Assembly: GCA_003118195.1 (NCBI GenBank)
Contig: BEXV01000537.1
Span: 148,711 to 160,319, forward strand
Direction of reading: 5' to 3'
Origin: Hemicentrotus pulcherrimus
Taxonomy: Eukaryota > Echinodermata > Echinoidea > Camarodonta > Strongylocentrotidae
DNA: 11,609 nucleotides
In this document: one piece after another, positions 8,032 through 11,609 of the stretch
Layout of the letters: each line of letters opens with the position of its first letter
How positions within the stretch are numbered: the first letter of the stretch is position 1
The notes under the pieces: model-generated
What the model saw: the letters and a program-made list of their open reading frames with translations, nothing else
Databases searched by the model: none
Told to the model about the DNA's origin: nothing
Position numbers and translations under genes: made by a program

Positions 8032-8832
8032 TTTAATCTGTATCTTACCTAAATACTGTAAGCATTTAAGGCCTACAATTTGACAAGATAGAAAGAATCG
8101 TAACTCATTTGGATGAAATTTGATTCTGGTTTCACATACATTTTCCATAAAATCAAGTCCAGGTTACCTTTTAAAGGTAGTACCGGTAAGGAAGTACTGT
8201 AGTTTCCTTCTATTCATTGCTTGCTAGGGGCTCTCGTCCGTCCACGAGACTGACAATCAAGGCTTTCCCATCTCCTAATATATGCCCTGCCTGATATACA
8301 ATCTGAATACAACAAATCAGTAAACCTTTTTTTTTTTAAACCCGTAAAGCTCACACACTTTATGTCATATAGTTTAACACAGAGTTGACACCCTTCCGGC
8401 TCTTAACAGATGACATTGATAATAATCAGTAATATTACAGAGCATATTAATAATGTATACAAAGTGGAGTCAATATCTCCATAACCCCCTCCCCCCAAAA
8501 AAAGCAAAAAAAGAAGATCTGGTGTCCTTATGGTTCTATATCTCTTTGAAATTTGGCATGCATCATTGATGTTTAGGCAAGTAAATATTGCACAGATCAA
8601 ATTAATTGTCCACTATAGTATTGTCAAATATTTCAAACCCAACCTGCAAATGAAACGAACAGCTCATGGTCTAATGCACTATTGGCATAAATGTTTTCTG
8701 TTGATTCGGACACTAGATGTTGACACTCTGTCAACAAATGGTGTAGACAAAACTTCTGATTTGTTATGGTCATTAAATGACGTATCACTCTAGGCGAAAG
8801 CCTTCAGGCCAAAACTTGTAGAACATCCGAAT
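8032..8832 (-). other. Probable 3' UTR of the MFSD6-like gene
   Basis: Sequence after the transporter stop codon, read on the minus strand, has no continuing frame and is AT-rich. No AATAAA occurs on this strand close to the stop. The first usable signal I see is ATTAAA at 8037-8032, followed by U/GU-rich sequence (TTGTATATTCTGTATT), which would give a UTR of about 800 bases. Other ATTAAA words lie further on (near 7880 and 7815). The boundary is a guess; the region itself must contain the UTR unless another intron intervenes. A copy of a dispersed repeat (8373-8408) lies inside it. Confidence 0.35.
8373..8408 (+). repeat. Dispersed repeat, copy 2
   Basis: This is the second copy of the 36-base segment at 5887-5922 (TTTAACACAGAGTTGACACC...), 31 of 36 identical. 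It lies in the probable 3' UTR of the transporter gene and follows a T run plus AAACCCGTAAAGC near 8328-8350. Confidence 0.55.
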
Positions 8833-9014
8833 TCACAAGATTTCTTCATACTGTATCTGTCGAGCCCTTCGTACATCACGTCTGTCGAGGTAGAAACTGG
8901 TCGGCCAGTAGAAGAGCATGGTTGCTAGGCACAAGATGGCCGCCCCTCTGAATAGGTTCCTGGCTCCATATGCATGGTAGATGACACCCCCGGCTATTGT
9001 CCCTACTCCCATTC
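8833..9014 (-). CDS. Mfsd6-like: MFSD6-like transporter, last coding exon
   Basis: This exon completes the transporter. It begins after TTTGCTCATTACAG with GA, which joins the G left by the upstream exon to give a Gly codon, so the protein reads on as AKVGIGMGVGTIAGG. That junction aligns without gaps to TM11 of MFSD6 as I recall it (the G-x-G...GGV pattern and the later YGARNLFRG, where family members have FG...FRG). TM12 follows (AAILCLATMLFYW), then a basic juxtamembrane stretch (DRRDVRRARQ) typical of a cytosolic face, and a short tail ending EEIL before TGA. The tail is about 20 residues, much shorter than the long C-terminal tail of vertebrate MFSD6. The open frame upstream of the acceptor (to 9072) is intron read-through and is not coding. 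Confidence 0.88.
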
Positions 9015-9054
9015 CTGTAATGAGCAAAGGTTCATGGAATGAGTTAAAACCCTT

Positions 9055-9067
9055 TGACCTCTGACCT
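9055..9067 (-). promoter_or_regulatory. Perfect DR1 nuclear-receptor-type site
   Basis: TGACCTCTGACCT is, on the minus strand, AGGTCA-G-AGGTCA, an exact DR1. It lies in the transporter intron about 40 bases before the last exon's acceptor, just upstream of the likely branch site. Regulatory use is unproven. Confidence 0.25.
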
Positions 9068-9118
9068 CTCAAAGGTTCAGATTTCCATTTTACAAGTTAA
9101 TTTTTGTTGGTATGGCTA

Positions 9119-9212
9119 AGGGAAGGATGGAAAAGGAAGAGGACGAGTAGGAGAGGAGGGGGATAGAACAAAGAGGAGGACAAAGAAAAACAACAACAAA
9201 GAGGAAGAGGAT
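9119..9212 (+). repeat. Polypurine low-complexity tract
   Basis: This is a stretch of nearly pure G and A with few interruptions (for example GAGGACGAGTAGGAGAGGAG), ending in AACAACAACAAAGAGG. In the transporter transcript it is a polypyrimidine tract inside the intron. Confidence 0.8.
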
Positions 9213-9555
9213 AATTGGATCATTTGTCTGCCCCTTTCTTAAAAAAGAAAAGCGATGAGTATCATTATTACACTAACATACATGTACATGTACATAGCAA
9301 AGCTATTTAAAGGTGCCTAAAGGCAACAAAAAATAAAAGGTGTACATGTAGAACTCTAAAGGATCTTGTTTGAATAAATTTAATGAAGCATTTCTTAATT
9401 CATATAAGGAAAATGATATGATATGTATTTACATCTGAATTATTGTGACTGTTGGTATCATTAATACATCTTTTTTTAAACTGCTCAATGTGTATATGAC
9501 TGGGCCACTTACAATACTGTTAGCTATAAAAGTTTCTGAAATTAAGATTGCTCAC

Positions 9556-11052
9556 CAATTCCAACTTTGGCAGAATAAGCCAGAGACTGCATAGTAGTGG
9601 TCATTCCCTCAGGGGCTGCCAGGTTGCAGTAGGATGTGATCGTAGGCCACAAGGCACCAAAGGTCACGCCATGGAGTAGCTCGATGGGCAGCACCAGCCA
9701 TGGGTTTTGGATCAGGGAGTAACCACCAAAGCGGACAGCGTAACAGAAAAGCGTGAGCGTTATGACACCACGATGGCCAAGTTTCTCGATGAGCTTAGTG
9801 GCGAAGAACATGAAGGGGACTTCAGAGATGCAGGTCAAGGTTAAAGTGAGACCCATTAGTGTGTGTGACCCTGACAGCTCAGCGAGGAAAAGGAAGAGGT
9901 ACGTGGAAAGCAACCCAACAGATATTCCTGTGACTCCGATTGCAAAGAAGAATACAAGGATGTTGGCTTTACTGAGGACCGCACGTATGTTCCTGGAGAC
10001 GGATTTCGCAGGAGGAACATGCTTTGGGACCTTGATGCGGGTGGCACAGATAAAGGCCAGGAGGTAGACAAGAACATACATACAGAATCCTGGAAGGTAT
10101 TGGTTGAAGGAAGAAACATTGGCAGCGTAGACGTCTATGAGGACTCCCGCCAGGGGGGACATGCTACCCCAGGCGACTGCACCCCACAGCCTCTGTCTCC
10201 CGTAGTCCGCCTCAATACCAACCTCCTTGAGCTCCTTGACTAGCACCATGGTGGTGGCATCTAGGATCGGGGCAATGGGACTCTTGAAGAAACAACCAGT
10301 GAAGATCAGTGCCATCATGGTGGCAAACACAGCAGTGGTGTTTTTGTCAAACGGCTGAGAATTTGGAGGTACTGGATCGTCCTGGTGGAGGATACCCAGG
10401 GTTGAAGGACTTGATCGATGAAAACCATTAGATTCATACCACTTTGAAGAGCACTTTGACATAAACACTTTGAATATTTGTTGACAGTTTTTGTTTAGAC
10501 CATGACCCTTTTCCAAAAATTCCACTTTAACATTATTGCACATCAGACAAATGTTGCACCCTTGAATACCCCAAGGAATATGAGTCCTATTATTTTGAAT
10601 ACCTATATCATTTCTGAAAATATTACTAGAAGATATTATTTGAAAGCATTGTCCTAAGTTCACCTTTAAACTATCATCAAACTCATTGCAATCATTGCTA
10701 TTGTGAATGACATTTTCGCAGTCTAAGGGTTTTTTCAAGGACTCCACTTCGTCAATCAACTCCACATGATGAACGTCTCCAACCTCAGCATCAGTAACAT
10801 TCGTCCAGAAGGTAGATTTGTCATGATTCAGAAGAGGTAGAAATACCAAGCTTCCGTAGATGAGGGTTGAAACGATAATACTGGCGAGCATGATGGTCTT
10901 GTGCTTGCCGGACTTGTCTGCCAGGCTTCCCCAGAATGGCCCTGCGACGCTCCCTACAAACGGGACCAGGCCCTGAATAAGGCCCGTCTGAATTGTGCTG
11001 AGTCCTATGTATGTCATGTAGACCGGGAAGAAAGGCAGGATAAAGGCACTTC
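9556..11052 (-). CDS. Mfsd6-like: MFSD6-like major facilitator transporter, large internal exon (5' part of gene missing)
   Basis: This exon encodes most of a 12-helix MFS membrane transporter of the MFSD6 type (MFS_1_like fold). The substrate is not settled for the family. Residues are counted from the first full codon (Ser, 11050). The second half of TM1 is at 1-18 (LPFFPVY), TM2 at about 23-42, and MFS motif A (GSLADKSGKHK) at 41-51. TM3 is at about 52-74, and a long loop at about 75-238 carries Cys 111, 121, 135, 165, 168, 171, 189 and 200 and sequons at Asn 84, 154 and 237. TM4 follows, then the family hallmark YGRQRLWG (283-290), TM5-TM6, a basic linker, TM7-TM10 and part of TM11. The exon begins after CCACCTAG, behind a good pyrimidine tract and a CTAAT branch site. 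An in-frame TGA further upstream rules out simple extension. The Met at 11017 lies inside the TM1 region, so it is not the likely start. The exon ends phase 1 at ATTG|GTGAGC. Family placement is from recalled MFSD6 sequence; the fit is strong. Confidence 0.9.
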
Positions 11053-11456
11053 CTAGGTGGTAGTAAACAAAGGAAACACAGAAATTAGAAATAATTCAAG
11101 ATCATATTCATGAAGAAAAAATGGCTTACAAAGCAAAACTATGTTTTAAGAAAAAGTCAACATATCTCTTTTAATACGGAAGAAAATATCATCTTACATT
11201 TCATCTTTCCTATATAAGTTTGTAAGCAATTCACAAGAGATTCAATGTGAATAATTCAAACATTTAATGAATAGTAAGGCCTGTCATCAATGAAGTTATT
11301 TTCATCATCATCATTATTGTTATGGTGGGAATAAGCCAAAAAGAAATATGGTACCATGTATCAGTAATTAATTCACTAGTAAATTTCCACAGGAAATGGC
11401 ACATGATTCCAGTGGCATAATGAGACCAAAATCTGCATCAATGCTGGTGGCATACC

Positions 11457-11486
11457 GGTGGGCAAAGGTGGGCAAAGGTGGGCAAA
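11457..11486 (+). repeat. Three-copy 10-base tandem repeat
   Basis: GGTGGGCAAA occurs three times in exact tandem, within the partial upstream intron of the transporter gene. It follows CATACC, so an ACCGGT palindrome marks its edge. Confidence 0.95.
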
Positions 11487-11600
11487 ATTAGTGAGCAAAA
11501 AAAACAAGAATATCATGAAATTTCAGCAACATGTGTACCTGTAAATCACAGGTATCAATTTATAAATAAACCATGTTTTAATTTAAATGCCCCCAAGCTC

Positions 11601-11609
11601 CCCCCCCCC
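11601..11609 (+). other. Terminal C run at window end
   Basis: The sequence ends in nine C residues after GCCCCCAAGCT. Such runs are frequent at contig ends and gaps, so the real sequence may be longer or differ here. Confidence 0.6.

Larger units (their letters stand above)
9015..9555 (-). other. Intron of the MFSD6-like gene (phase 1)
   Basis: The 541-base intron has a GTGAGC donor and a CATTACAG acceptor, with TTTAAC as a possible branch site about 30 bases before the acceptor. It contains a long polypurine stretch on the plus strand (about 9119-9212, so polypyrimidine in the transcript) and an alternating ACATGTACATGTAC run near 9280-9296. It also holds a second, stronger-looking donor, ATT|GTAAGT (GT at 9512-9511), 44 bases downstream of the one used. 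A perfect DR1 pair of TGACCT half-sites lies at 9055-9067. I see no coding sequence inside it. Confidence 0.85.
11053..11609 (-). other. Upstream intron of the MFSD6-like gene (partial)
   Basis: This is AT-rich sequence upstream of the transporter's large exon. It ends, in transcript order, with a good branch site (TTTCTAATTT) and the tract TTCTGTGTTTCCTTTG before CTAG. I looked for an exon that could carry the N-terminal tail and first half of TM1, with a donor leaving one base, and did not find one. It therefore probably lies beyond the window. The stretch holds a three-copy 10-base tandem repeat (11457-11486) and ends in a run of nine C. Confidence 0.7.

Noticed and set aside
8228..8278. 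Possible 16-codon last exon after TTCTATTCATTGCTTGCTAG
   Set aside because: The acceptor is good, but the frame is too short to judge, it lies in the probable antisense UTR, and it contains a small TCTCGT/ACGAGA hairpin that may explain its distinct composition.
8530..8793. 87-codon plus-strand open frame
   Set aside because: It lies antisense to the probable transporter 3' UTR, has no recognisable domain or codon bias, and lacks a nearby plus-strand poly(A) signal.
9015..9072. N-terminal part of the minus-strand frame 8833-9072 as coding (MRGQRSKGFNS...)
   Set aside because: Intronic read-through: the acceptor at 9015 and the gapless join to the previous exon show coding begins at 9014.
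9753..10243. Plus-strand and other minus-frame open reading frames inside 9753-10243
   Set aside because: They overlap the transporter exon in other frames and show no domain; they are shadows of a real coding exon.
11015..11017. ATG at 11017 as the start codon of the transporter
   Set aside because: In-frame codons just upstream encode FILPFFPVY, which matches the end of TM1 in MFSD6-type proteins, and a good acceptor lies at 11053. Starting at this Met would drop TM1.
1..11609. CRISPR array, tRNA/rRNA genes, bacterial operons or phage genes
   Set aside because: No regularly spaced repeats, no cloverleaf or rRNA-like sequence, and gene structure is clearly intron-containing eukaryotic.

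Overview
The window looks like metazoan nuclear DNA, most probably from an echinoderm such as a sea urchin. It is AT-rich and mostly non-coding. The one clear gene is split by introns with GT-AG borders. There are AATAAA poly(A) signals, a TG microsatellite and two short inverted-repeat elements. The ends of those elements (ACAAAGA/CTTACAAAGAG cores next to GGGGGTG or GGGTCCC) and the scattered ACATGTACATGT and TACCGGTA words match what I remember of sea urchin genomes. No database search was possible, so the species call is an inference. I see no bacterial operon, CRISPR array, rRNA, tRNA or phage-like block.

Right part (about 8.0-11.6 kb), minus strand: the last two coding exons of an MFS transporter of the MFSD6 type. 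A 1,497-base exon (11052 to 9556) runs from within TM1 into TM11. A 541-base intron follows, then a final coding exon (9014 to 8833) with the end of TM11, TM12 and a short cytosolic tail. The spliced reading frame gives 558 residues. The start of the protein lies upstream of the window. The TM3-TM4 loop is very large, with eight cysteines and three N-glycosylation sequons.

Left and middle part (1 to about 7.7 kb): mostly AT-rich DNA without long open frames. Three short plus-strand stretches look like 3'-terminal coding exons, each with an acceptor-like AG and a stop: 1533-1704 (followed by an AATAAA at 2266), 3143-3313 (frame broken at a run of 11 G) and 4726-4872 (behind a very good pyrimidine tract). 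I recognise none of the products, and they may or may not belong to one gene that converges on the transporter gene. A CpG-rich spot near 7505-7670 could be a first exon or promoter, but support is weak.

Mobile DNA: a MITE-like element with 50-base terminal inverted repeats at 1-294, cut by the window edge; a 113-base fold-back element at 1836-1948; and a dispersed repeat seen twice (5887 and 8373). The window ends in a C run, so the sequence may stop at an assembly gap.

I found no convincing evidence of a wholly new biological system. The points most worth checking are the hidden plus-strand exons, the G-run frameshift, the cysteine-rich loop of the transporter, and the decoy splice donor that would remove its last helices.
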